Shown: positions 21,901 to 32,778 of the stretch, in pieces | Position numbering within the stretch: position 1 is the stretch's first letter | Layout of the letters: each line of letters starts with the position of its first letter | Source: Ectocarpus siliculosus | Lineage: Eukaryota > Sar > Phaeophyceae > Ectocarpales > Ectocarpaceae | Length of the DNA: 51,412 nucleotides | Direction of reading: 5' to 3' | Assembly: GCA_000310025.1 (NCBI GenBank) | Contig: FN649727.1 | Span: 6,098,462-6,149,873 of the forward strand | Notes under the pieces: model-generated | The model's input: the letters and a program-made list of their open reading frames with translations, nothing else | What the model was told of the DNA's origin: nothing | The model's database searches: none | Made by a program: the position numbers and the translations under genes

Positions 21901-24413
21901 CATGCCAGGGATGAGATGTCGGCACACAAGTCCCGAACAACGAGCAGTCGCTTGATCTGAGCCTTTTGGCGTCAAAGCTGGTGGTACCAGAGACGAACAC
22001 TGCTTTATTTCTCACAGCCAGCCTTTCTTCTAAATTTAATATATCAAGCTTCTGGGCCGTGGACCAAACAAGTGTAGTGAACCCCTATCCACTGCGTGGG
22101 CGAACGGCCGAAGCAGTACGGTAAACAATTGTGCTTGATGCGCACGGTGCCCTGAGTTCGCACGAGACCCTGCGAAAAGGGAATCCTCCGCGACAGTCGT
22201 TGGGGAGATTACATGTACCCTTTATGACGAGGATCTCCACTATTACTCGTACAATATTTGGTTTCAATGAACTTCGCACGGGGGTGTGCTGCGCTGATTC
22301 CGGAAAATCCCTACTTCGAAATGCGGAACTGCTTTTTTAGTTTGTCTGTCTTTTTCCTACGAATCTCGTCACGAGCTAAAACACTGTTGATCCGTAGTTC
22401 CGTACAGCTGTCTCTCCTGCTAGTAGCTGTCTCTCATTCTCCCTCCTCCTCCTCCTCCGTTCTCGTTTATGCCGTCTGCACCCTTCTCGTTCGCCCTCCC
22501 CTTGCCTCTCCCTAGACGCTCAACTGTGGGCATCGTGAGCATCTTCGACCAGCAAGTCTCCAATTCCATCATGAGCTTGGAGGAGCTGCCCACGGCCGGG
22601 GGGCCAGGCGCTCAAGGCTGGGAGCTGTGCCCCGTGGTGAACATGCTCGGCGTGCCCCTCGCCATCAAGAAGGTCTCCCCCTGCGCGTGTCACATTTGCC
22701 TGAGGGGGAACTCGCAGATCCCGGAGCCCCGCAACCAAGTGGTGAGAGAGACACTCGTCGATCCACGCATTCTGTACCCTAGATAACGTTGTTGCAGACG
22801 CGGGGCAAGAAAATAAAAAATTGTCTTGCATGCTCCATGCCCCACATCTTGTTCCCAGTCGGGCGAGTTCCTTGTTTGGTTGGTTTGGCTGCATTGGTCG
22901 CGGAAAGTCGGGGTGGGTCCGATCCGGGGTATTCTGAGCTGGTTCCGGCGAGACGCATGTGTGTGCCGGTGACGGTGGCGGGAGGCACTCGCTGCTTCGC
23001 CCCGGGGGTCTCGGTGGTGCCAAATTCGACTGTATGGCAAGTCTACACTAGTATCATACAACAATGGTGGGTTTGGAGAGGGCATATGAGGCAAAAGACG
23101 GCGAGTGAACCTCGGCCTTGAATTCTTGGGTGTATTTTCTGTCAATCGCGGGGTGTATGTCCGCTCTCGAGTGACTCTTCCTCAACAAAGGACTCGTGCG
23201 ATGATACTGCTTCGTATTTTTTGTGGCCAGTGCCGAAGTGTCGTCAAACCCCTACTAGCCTCTTCTTGGCCTCTTTGTCTTGCCATCACCAAGCTTGTTC
23301 CAATGCACTGCTGCAGTACCGGTTGACGTGTGCATTTCTCCCGCTCTTGACGGTTGATCCCGTCCCATGCCCGAAACGATTGGTTTGCCTGTACCACCTC
23401 ATCGTGTTGTGCCGCACGCAAAGGCTACGAGGTTGGCGATCGAGCCCCACAACGGCCTGGCTCCGCCAAAGTGGCAGGGCGGGCCTCACAACCATCTTGG
23501 CACCGTTGCCGTGGCAAGGACGGATCTCAGGGACTTCACAGTGGAGGATTGGAGGGTGAGTGAGCTAATTTACATGGCGCCATGGTTATGCATGCCGCTT
23601 GCGCTGCAGCTGCGTGCACTGCGGTGGATGCCCCAGCGGTTGTGCGTCTTCGTGTTGGGCTTGGCTTGTTGCATGCTACAACGTCGTACACGCAACCGTT
23701 TTTTTTTTTTCTTGTCGTGCCGTATGATTCCTGATAGTTTTTCATACGTATAACTGATGTCTCGCGTTGGTTTTGCCCGTTTTGGTACTTTTTTCTGCCA
23801 GAGCTATTTCGGCCTAGTTTTAGCCGTTGTGACACAGATGCCGTCACCCTCCGGTTCTCCCTCACACACCCCTCTCTGTTGGCCGTAACTAAGACGAGCG
23901 CATCATGTGGGTGTTTCCCTTCTCGCACCGTTCCCACTACACCATCACGCCAGACGCTCTCGATGCCCATCTCTGCAGATGCCAAGCACGGCAGTAGCCT
24001 TTGCTCCCTCCTGGCTCGCCCTCGTACTTTTTTTTTTACAATCTCCTTGTCTTTTTTAGGTTTTCATCTTTCCTTGCTTTTTACGGCCGTGAACACAACG
24101 TTCCGCGAAAAACAATCCTTTCGAGGAAGACGTTGGTTTGGCCGGCCGCTCCCATCCCAACGCGCCAGGACACCCCCCCAGATCCTTACGCTAGCGCCAC
24201 AACCCAAATAATCCCCTCCAGGTTCTCGACGACTACATTTACAACACCATCTTCGGCGTGTGGGGGATGGAAGCCTCCGAGCGCATCCAGCTTCTCCCGC
24301 GTGTCTGCAACAGCCAGGCCTTCGCCCGCTACACTGCCGCCGCCGGTAGGAGCCAGGAGGACGAGGAGGAAGCGGCCTACGGCGCGTCGTTCGGGGGCGG
24401 CTTTGTCGGATGA
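18933..24413 (+). CDS. MYND zinc-finger protein, five exons, complete
   Basis: MYND fingers mediate protein-protein contacts, often in transcriptional or chromatin factors. Exons: 18933-18994, 19133-19255, 22516-22741, 23424-23555, 24222-24413; phases agree at all four introns; 245 residues. The ATG follows the divergent promoter. The finger has all eight ligands: C4, C9, C17, C20, C26, C30, H40, C44. A linker follows, then a second conserved part with CPVVNMLGVPLAIK, CACHICLRG, LAIEPHNGLAPPKWQ and GTVAVARTD, ending in an acidic, Gly-rich tail. I recall a 'LMIDPDSGFAP.EWQ..GTV.VAR' block beside MYND fingers in some fungal and protist proteins, which supports the exon 3-4 join; the function of that block is unknown to me. 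Intron 2 is 3.26 kb. Confidence 0.9.
19256..22515. other. Long MYND intron 2; remnants of dispersed repeats
   Basis: The intron holds no supportable gene. It contains eight exact ACTGCTGT/ACAGCAGT octamers and a short dispersed repeat at 20983-21055 that recurs near 38380. The minus-strand open frame 21975-21445 (176 codons) shows no family resemblance or splice logic and is most likely chance. Confidence 0.6.
20983..21055 (-). repeat. Dispersed repeat remnant, copy A
   Basis: Plus strand CAGCAAGAAACCCCGCTCTG followed by GATACGA and, about 15 bp later, TCCAAAATCCACCTGCGGAG. Copy B at 38380-38432 has CAGCAAGAACCCCCGCTCTG, GATATGA and TTCAAATCAACCTGCTGAG. On the minus strand both encode [G/E]SYPERGFLL, which suggests remnants of one mobile-element coding region. 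The family is not recognised. Confidence 0.6.
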
Positions 24414-25462
24414 CGTTGCTGAGCGGGCTGGACGATGCCCGTGGCCGACAGCGAGTGACCTGATCAAAGTATATCAGCGATATCGGCACATGGTGAAAAA
24501 CGCCTGTGGGCCGGCAGTGACCTGATGTATCTGCGATAACGGCACACATGGCGACCATAAGGTGTCACCCAGAAGTGCATGCTGCACCTTGAAGCCTCTA
24601 GCCGCGGCATTAGATGGCGGCGAGTCAGGGTGGCATCGAAGGAAGTACCTCGTGAGCTTTTTGAGTTTGAGCGGCGGCTTGGTCTGGCAGAGCGGCGGCG
24701 GCTTCTGAATTTTGGTTGTTGCCGCGTTTTTGGCTGCGAGGTTCGTTTTCTCTCGATGCCGAGGAGAATGTCGTCGACGTGATGGAGTGAAGGCTCTCTC
24801 TTCTCGATTCCTTGGCAGTTCTTGTACGCGTGTGCGGGTGTGCAAACAAGCTAAGCTTCCAAACCATGGTGGGGGGGGGGGGGGGGGGATGTGATGCATG
24901 TTGGGTGTGTATTGGATGGGTTTTGTGGTTAGGATAGCGTTTTTTTTAGTGCCGATTAGTTGCGGTGTACACGTCACCTTACATTTTTAGTAAACATTTT
25001 TAGTAGTCGTTTTGCAGTCTCAGAAGTTGTTGCACCTTACCACTTATTAGTTATGCGTAGGAACGATGGATATGTCTGGCTCGCACGTCATCGACAAAGC
25101 TGGCACGAGTAGGCCGATTGGGCGATATTTTTCTCTCTCTGGCGGTGTTGTCTCCAGTCACGGAGCGCTCGCAGAAAAACACGTGTGGCTCTGGCACACG
25201 ATCACGCGTCCCCCGCGCGAAGTCTTGGGGGCGTTTTGGTGAAAGAAGCGGCGAGACAGGGCGAGCATCTCTCGAATTCCTGTTGCCGTTGCCCTTGTGC
25301 CTTCCTGTGATACTTTTTTTACTTCTGGTGGTGGTGGTTTAGACGTGAGTTTCCGCCCCCGTGCTTGTTTTCCTGCCGGGTGTCGGATCGTGCTTTGTAG
25401 GCGGCGCTCGGGGGCGAGCACGTGCCGCTGCATCTTGTAGTCGTGTCGTCGTACACGCGTTA

Positions 25463-25670
25463 GGGAGCGTTGGAGATTTGCTTGGCGTGAAGAGGCGTTC
25501 AGATGGATTGAGCGTGGGCTATGTCTGCCAAAGAAGCGTTGACGGTTTGCTTGGCGTGAGGAGTCGTTCAGATGGATTGAGCGTGGGCTATGTCTGCCAA
25601 AGAAGCGTTGGCGGTTTGCTTGGCGTGAGGAGTCGTTCAGATGGATTGAGCGTGGGCTATGGCTACCGGG
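25463..25670. repeat. 69-bp tandem minisatellite, three copies, in open frame
   Basis: The element CTTGGCGTGA recurs at 25481, 25550 and 25619, an exact 69-bp period. The second and third copies are nearly identical, the first slightly diverged. Because 69 is divisible by three, the plus-strand frame 25361-25729 reads through as a 23-residue repeat (SDGLSVGYVCQRSVGGLLGV...). Nothing else in that frame looks coding, so I treat it as a minisatellite. Confidence 0.9.
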
Positions 25671-27562
25671 TGGTGTCTCGTGTAGGAAAAGGTAACAGTG
25701 ACCTACCTACCCCGCAAGAGGGCTCATGAGAGATAGGGCTCGTGGGAGATCGAACCGCGGCGGTGGTTGGTGTACTGTTCCAGGTATCGCATGTACCAGT
25801 TTCGAGTGTTTGGGGCAGTGTGATGGTGATGGCAGTTCGATGCTCATAAGTGGGTAACCCGAGTAAAGCGATAGAGAAGAAGAGTACGTTTGTTTGTGTC
25901 ACGGGCGGTGGTTTGTCGTTGTAGTGCGCTGTGTATACTGCTACCAGTCTTTCAGTATGACAGGTAGATGCTAGTTTTGTGACTCGCTTCATGCGCATAT
26001 TTGATTCGTTGTATTCTCTCCTGTCGATGTTGGTGGTACAAGTTGTGGCTTCGATTTTTCGTCGTTCATATCCCTAGGCGCTCTACGCCGCGCCATCAGT
26101 TTCTAGCATTCCGGTAGTCGATCGACCAGTAATATAGGTTATTCTTGTCTCTTGGGTGGTTAGTTGTGTGGTTGATTGTGCGCGCTCAACGCCACAGATG
26201 TTTTCATTGTTGTATCTGCCGGCAACATCTTCTTTGCTCTTCTTCCGCATTCTTCCAATATTACATTATTTGTACAAACCTTGGGCGGTTGTCTGTTGCT
26301 GCTGATGATGATGTTGTTGATGATCCTACTCGGGTGTTGTTGTTGTGGGTGGGCGCTGCTGTTGCTGTCGATCGAGGTGGCACCATCAACAACGCATTTT
26401 GATCCTAGGCCGGTGCCTTTCGCAACTTTGTGGACTGACGGTAAGACATGAGAGTAGAGGCTTGTTTGGGGGTGGCGACGGGCGGCGCAGCAGCAGTTAG
26501 TGGTCGTAATAGTATCAACATCAGATGATGATATTGAACTGTGGGTGAAACGCGTAGCAGAGGGAAAGCAGGAGGTGTTGCCATGGGGAGAATTACAGTA
26601 GACGGATGGCAAGTAGTGCGTGTAATGAGGTGCACTTTTGGGTTGTGTTTTTCGAACAATTGAACCTCGTCGTTTTCTGAGCTGTAACATACATTACACT
26701 TGATTTATTGACTCGGCATTTTTTTAGTTTTTTGTTGCACAGTAGATGAGAGCGATCGTGTTCGTCTTTGTTTGTATGTTTGCGTGAGCTATCAGTTGTT
26801 TTCATCCTCTTTTTCTTCGTGGAGAAGAAGAGAGAGAAATAATATATATCGTGACAAAAGGCTTGTATACGTCCAAGTGATGCGTCATGCGCACTGGAAA
26901 GGCCCCGAAAGGCGCTCGATCGTAAAATTAAAGTTGAAGTTGACATGCTTGCATACAGATAGCGCCCGCAGTTAAGAAACGTCGAAATGGGGTCGAGCCT
27001 CAATATCTTACCTGGGCAGAAAGACCAACCGCAGTCGGCCAATTTCTTACAATTGATTTCTTATTCCTTTGGGCTGTCGCATCCTGCTGATTCTCTTATT
27101 TTCATATTTTCTTATTTCTGATGGCGAAGACAACAACACACCAAGCCTTCATGCAGCAATTAACCCACACCTCGGTGTGGCGAACATTGGGGGTTGTGGA
27201 AGAACAGCAGAACAGCAGCAGTGTGTAGCGCAGCCCGCGGTGGTGGGGCGCTTGGGGCGCCGCGAAAATATCCATTCTCCACCCCATTGTACCAAAAATT
27301 TACATGACATGAGCTAGGTAGGGGGTGGGAGCATGGCAGGAGCAGCAGCAGTGGGACGTTTCTTTGGACACGCTCCCCCAGCGTCTACCCCTTGCTCCTT
27401 TTGTCTTGGGGTATCGCACGGTCATGTTTCTTATTGGGACGTTTCTTATGTTGTTGTGGCCGAGATTGAGTTGTTTATTGCCCTTCTTTCTTAATGTTCC
27501 ATATTTATTTTGAACCTTTTCTCTACTTTTCTACTGCGGGCGCTATCTGTACAATAAAGGAC

Positions 27563-27590
27563 TACTGCTGCTGCTGCTGCTGCTGCTGTT
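27563..27590. repeat. (CTG)n trinucleotide repeat
   Basis: About nine CTG units in intergenic DNA upstream of the LRR gene. Confidence 0.9.
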
Positions 27591-28332
27591 CCATTATTGA
27601 CTCTTTTTGGACCATTTTTGTTGGGGGCCACTCTGGTAGCTAAGGCAATCCACCACGGTACAAGCACACATCCCGATGGTCGGTGCTTTCGAACAAACCC
27701 TACCATCCATCTTGCATTTTCTGCATGCCATGAATGCCCCAGATCGGGGAAGACAAAGAGAGAACCCCTGACCAAGCCCCTCTATGATCCACGGTGCGCG
27801 CACACGCTCTAAGGGTAGGCGGTTGCTTCTGATGATGCCAGCGCTAGACCTGCTGAGCTCTGACTAAACAGGACGAAGCACGTTTGAGTGTCCCCGCGTC
27901 CCTCTTTCCTGCGTGTTTGGTTATAAGAAACCCTCATTAATTACGCCGCATTTCACATTTCCCCGTGGGCTGCTGCGAGCTGCGAGCACATCCATTTCAG
28001 ATCCATTTGCGCCTAGCCGGCGGAAGTGCAAGTTGTGGAAATGTGAGTGATCTTCTGGCCTTGCTTCTGTCCACACGTCCTATGATATGTGCCATTCATT
28101 GCTCTTGGTGAGGATGGATGGTCTCTATTTGTCTTTGAAGTAGCAGACTACACATAGACTACAACATGTAAAGGACCGAAGAGGTTCAAGAGTTGAACCA
28201 AAACAGCAGCAGCTGTACTCAGAGCACACCGCCTAAACAGGGTTTACGAATCTCTCTACGCCTCCCCCCTCCCACCCCCGTCGCCCGGACCAACCGGCGG
28301 GGGCTGCTGCGAACAGATAAGGCGCTACGTTG

Positions 28333-30892
28333 ATGAATTTCGTGAGGTCTAACGAGTGGGTTTCTCGCCGCCGTGCACGCGGCGGGTCTTTCGACTCACC
28401 GGCGGTACGAGTCAACATCGTCGACCGCCGAACTGGTCCCGCAAGCAGCGGCGTCAGAAGCGGAAGCGAACGGGAGGTTGAGATCCCAACTCTGGGCATT
28501 CTTTGCCTCCGAAGCTTGGAGTCGTCCCTCGGCAAGGGCCTCGCGACCTTCGACCTTCAGGACCTTCCCCTGGGGCTGGCCGAGACTGTGTACGACTTCG
28601 TTGCCTCGGCCGGTTCGCGGATGGCCCACATGGAAATCCTTCGAGCGCTCGCCCCAATATTGCGGCAGCACGTGAGCTCCCTCGACTTCAGCAGAGCCAA
28701 GGTCAGGGTCCCATCACGAGGCTGTTGTTGACTATGTACGTCGTATATGCTACACATACTGTGACGAGTACCAGGTGTACTACTGTCTAGGAGTCTGTTG
28801 CGACGGGCGTTCGGACTTAGCGCCGGAAGCAGATATATAACATGTTGGGAGGAAGTCGTTCAATTATCTGTGCTGTACATCGCAATAACCTGCGTAGCAA
28901 ACACATCGGGGCGACGGGCTGCGGCATTCGTTTTTCGCTCGACGGGGCTAGTACGTAGTGCGTAGTCTATATGCTGCGGCTCCTTTTGAGGACTGCCCAC
29001 AAAGCGGGAGACGACCTTTACAGCCTGCAAGCGTAGGAATGCGATTCCGTTTCACGCATGTCTTCCGTCTACTTGTGACAGATCGTGGGGGACTCGGCGC
29101 TGCTGGAGCTGGCAAACGGGTGCGACTCATCGCTGGTTCAGCTTAACCTCAGCAGCTGTTGTTTCATCACGGACGGTGCTCTCCTCGCGACGCTGCTCAA
29201 GTGCCCTGGTGTGAAGGATCTCACCCTTTCGGGGTGCCGCGGTATCACTGATGAGGTGTAGACTATGCGAATAGTAAAGCTACATACCCGTGCCGCTGTT
29301 TGGTTTCACAAGCGTCGGATTGAGAACGTGTCGGAGTGAGCAAGTTTGTTCAACATCATCTATCCATCTGTTGCATGCGCCGTGCAGAAGGAGCCGAAAC
29401 ATGCCGTACCCCAATCGTACCACGCAGCTGCCCCCCTCCCTGCCTACGCAGCTGTTCGGAAGTTGCTGTAGTGCTGCAGCAAGACCTGCTCAACAATTGC
29501 CGATTTTGTTTTTATGACACCAGCACTGCCTGCTGTGCAACGGGAAAGGAATCATCATGTACCGCTGTGTAGGTCGCGCTTCACGCAGGTCGGTAAAGTG
29601 GACTATTCACCCCGTGCACGCGAGTCACTTTGTAAGAAGCTCAGCATGAGCATCTTCCTTTGGTCCGCGTTGATGGTTGTTATCTCCGTCGTTTCGACTC
29701 AACTCGTACCGCAGACTGCTTACCACTTGCCGCACCGATGCACGAAGCTGACAACGCTCAACCTGGCGGGACTGGAAGGGATAACCGGAAGTGGCGTGGC
29801 CTACATTGCGTACCTCCCTGCCCTCGAGCAGCTTTGCCTCGCGAGATGCAACGTGAGAGAGTTTTATACAAAGTTCTCTTGTCGTACCGTACGTCGAATG
29901 GTGAAGAACGAAGCGATATTGCAGCTTTTCGGCTACCTCTCACGAAGAAGTAGGAGAAAGAGGAGGAATTGAGTGTTCTTCCGGCGGCTGGGCGTGCGGG
30001 GTAGGGAGGGGGGCGTGCGGCGACCTTGCCCGCCGTCGCTTTCCTTGGAGTACTGTATGTCGTTTGGGCAACGGGCGCGTCTTCCGTTATGTAGAGCACC
30101 AAGGTTTCTACGCGTTTCGTGGCCTGCAAGAAAACAAAGCTACCTGTATGCATGTATGCGTCGTACAACACAGCAGTGACGGGAGCATGAGTCGGGTATT
30201 GGCAATACGTATACACACACGCCAGCTGGTGTCTCCCAACACCCTTCGCCCTTGCTCTCCGCCTTAGCTTCCTCCTGCTCTCTCCCCACCCTCCCCACGT
30301 CGCACAGCAGGTCAGCGACGCCGCTGTGGTCGCGATCACGACCGGCGTGTGCCGACAGTCCCTGAGGTGGCTGGACTTAACCTGCACGGCGATATCGGCC
30401 GCGGCCGCGGCGTCCCTCCGAGACCTACAGCGGCTGGAGTACCTCGCCCTGTCTTCGACGAGTATGTCCGCAATGTCCGTGGCGGCACTCGCCCGCGACC
30501 TGCGATTGCCCGCCTTCCTCCCGGAGGCGCCCAAGACGAGGGCAAGGTCTAGCCGCGCGCTTCTGCTGGGATCGAAGTGGTCTGAAACGCAGCTCCGAAG
30601 CCTGCCCAAAAAACGGGCGGCGACGACGGCGGCGACGGCGGCAGGGGCCCCCGCCAAATCTTGGCGAAACAGCATTGCGTCGGTCATCTGCTACGAGCGT
30701 GACGGCCCGAGCAAAGCGATGCGCCTCATCGGGGCGGCTAGTCGAGTGTCCTCTTCTTCGTCTTCTCCATGCGCGGACGATCTCGTGGAGGTGGGCTTCC
30801 GAGACGACGGCATCGAAGAGGGGGGACGGAAGCTGCTGCTGAACCTGGTGCAAGGCATCGTTAGGTTGTGGCCGGCGGTTCCCTCGCGCTGA
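28333..30892 (+). CDS. Leucine-rich-repeat protein, four exons, complete
   Basis: Exons: 28333-28701, 29082-29255, 29715-29852, 30311-30892, all phase 0; 420 residues. The first ATG of the open frame is at 28333. The N-terminal part has LEIL-type helices and LRQHVSSLDFSRAK, the opening of the repeat array. Exons 2-4 carry cysteine-type LRRs: LVQLNLSSCCFITDGAL, VKDLTLSGCRGITDE, LTTLNLAGLEGITGSGV, LRWLDLTCTAISAAA, LEYLALSSTSMSAMSV. Introns fall between repeats, at the end of 'ITDE' and 'CLARCN' units. A basic, Ser- and Ala-rich tail of about 130 residues follows. Cysteine-type LRRs occur in F-box and AMN1/RAD7-like adaptors; no F-box is visible, so a ubiquitin-ligase role is only a possibility. 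Confidence 0.9.
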
Positions 30893-32778
30893 ACAAAAGT
30901 GTTGTCTGTGACTTTATTCGCGGAAATATGTACCACCCTCGGTCGAAGTTTCAATCCGCCAGCCAGAGCTCGAGCCCCTCGCCGGTAAGTTGCCCCTGTC
31001 GCCATGCGGGTGACCTGTGGTCATGTTTGTTTTTGTGCGTTACGTGTATGATTATCTATAATAGTGCCAATACTCGTGTATGGGTTTGTAGTTGTGCGAC
31101 ACGTCTGCTGTGGCGACGACGAGGAGCAAAAACGTGGTGGCCGCTTTCATCTTTTCCTGCGTATTGCCGCGAGAGAATTCCATTGATGTTTCCCTTTGTA
31201 CTTGGAACCTGATGCGATGTGTGGGACGGCACCTTGGCTGTACATAAGTTTTCGGGCTTTGCTTATACTGCAAAACTGCTATTACTGTTTGCCACACATG
31301 CCTTGTACAGCTCGCCGTGCCGTGGATTTATCCGGCGAATACTTCTTCGGGTGTCACGAGACCTTGTTCCACATGTATGTATGAGTCTTCGTCGGAGACC
31401 TACTGTGCAGGAGACCGGTTTAAGTTGCTGCCTGAGGTGTGGAGTGTGTTTTCCCCCAACAAATGACCGTTTACAACTTGAGTAGGGTATGTACAACGTG
31501 ACGTCAATAGAGGAACGTGAAGTGAGATTTACGAGAAGTCAGCTTGGCACGAGATGCACTTCGCGATGTTGTTTGTTGACCGGGTTATGTATGTACAATA
31601 TCTGGAGCGAGATTCCGTCGACGAACGTAGGTGTTCGTTGGGTTTGTGGTGATGGCCTCGCGTGGAACCGTAGGTGGCGGACATCTCATGTCGCCGTCGG
31701 GTGTTTTCTAGCTGGGGACTTCGATAGTTCGCCTCGCGTACACGCATCACGCAAATGCCACGGCTTTATTAGTTTGAGTATTTCAGTTTCGAAGGAAGTC
31801 GGGCCGGCACGCGGGCTACAACCTTCACAAATAGGTTTGCTAAGCAGTACGGCGAATGTGGTGTGCATACATACGATGTTTTGTTGTGGAGATTTTCGCG
31901 ATTTGGTGAGAAAACGCGATCTGTTTGCGTGCCTTCTTGTTTTGTATGTACATGTTCTGCGGACTGGAACATGGTGGGCGGATGTCTATACCTGACTGTA
32001 AATATGGTTTTTCTTGCGGTATATGGGTTTGGTCTCACCAAAAAGCCTCTGGTCTAGAAAGATGCCAGGTGTGGGAAGGTGTGGGGCGTTTATCGGAAGA
32101 CCTGCATATGTTTTGCGTTGTGGTTTCAATCTGCGATCGGCACGCGGCCAGCTAAGTTTAAGCTTCGACCGCGAAATATATAAGTTCAAACTGCGGCCAA
32201 GAAAGAATTGCCCGCCATAGTCAACTATGTCACCCCGCCATGCCAGCTTCTTACCACAGCAGCTCTTCTCTGCGTAGAGTATAACCGTCAAGTCGGAAGA
32301 GCGCGTTGAGCATTAACTAAGGAAGGCTGCAACCAAGCACCAACCGATCGTGTTCTTGACCCAGCACTCCTGTACAAAAACACTGACGACGTCGTCATAG
32401 CACTTTCGTGTTCACGATCGTCCAATATCGTGGCCTTGACTACATGTAGACCAAAACCGATCCATCGCTCAGAGCATTCCTAGTAGTGGTGCGCCTTCCA
32501 GCGACCTCAAAATCCTCAAGAGAATAGGGGAGGGGCGGACGCGTCAACATTATAGGCATATTTCCATTGAAAACCGGCGCGCACGTAGTTGCATCCCTGG
32601 ACCCAAGACGTATATCTTCTACCTCTTGAATCTTCCTCGTTCTGCTTTTTCGCGATGTGCGCCCACTCCTTTCTTGCCGCGGGAATGGAAAAAGTCAATC
32701 CCATCCAGAGATGCTAGCCCCTCTGCCCCCACCGTATAGTGACCTCCGCGTAAGGTTGGTGGACATGGACCCAATCTG
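30893..32778. other. Convergent intergenic region, LRR / Sel1 3' ends
   Basis: About 1.9 kb between the LRR stop (plus) and the Sel1 stop (minus), presumably two long 3' UTRs. I see no exon with family resemblance and no notable repeat. Confidence 0.5.

Larger units (their letters stand above)
24414..28332. other. Intergenic region, no supportable gene
   Basis: About 3.9 kb between the MYND stop and the LRR start. It holds the MYND 3' UTR, a G18 run (24871-24888), a 69-bp minisatellite (25463-25670) and a CTG run (27563-27590). Open frames such as minus 26690-26160 (176 codons) lack motifs, are biased by the GTT/CTG repeats and have no credible splice partners. Confidence 0.6.

Noticed and set aside
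21445-21975. 176-codon minus-strand frame in MYND intron 2
   Set aside because: No motif, no plausible composition, no splice partners. It is most likely a chance opening.
24474-24977. 167-codon minus frame downstream of the MYND stop
   Set aside because: Contains a proline run from a G homopolymer and no conserved feature; it lies in the probable MYND 3' UTR.
25361-25729. 123-codon frame across the 69-bp minisatellite as a gene
   Set aside because: Outside the repeats there is no conserved feature or splice context. The open frame follows from the period being divisible by three.
26160-26690. 176-codon minus-strand frame with an ATG
   Set aside because: Composition follows GTT/CTG-type repeats, no family resemblance, no partner exons.
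28180-28200. GGTTCAA-GAG-TTGAACC, considered as a tRNA T-arm
   Set aside because: No acceptor stem, D-arm or anticodon arm could be fitted around it. It is a short palindrome only.
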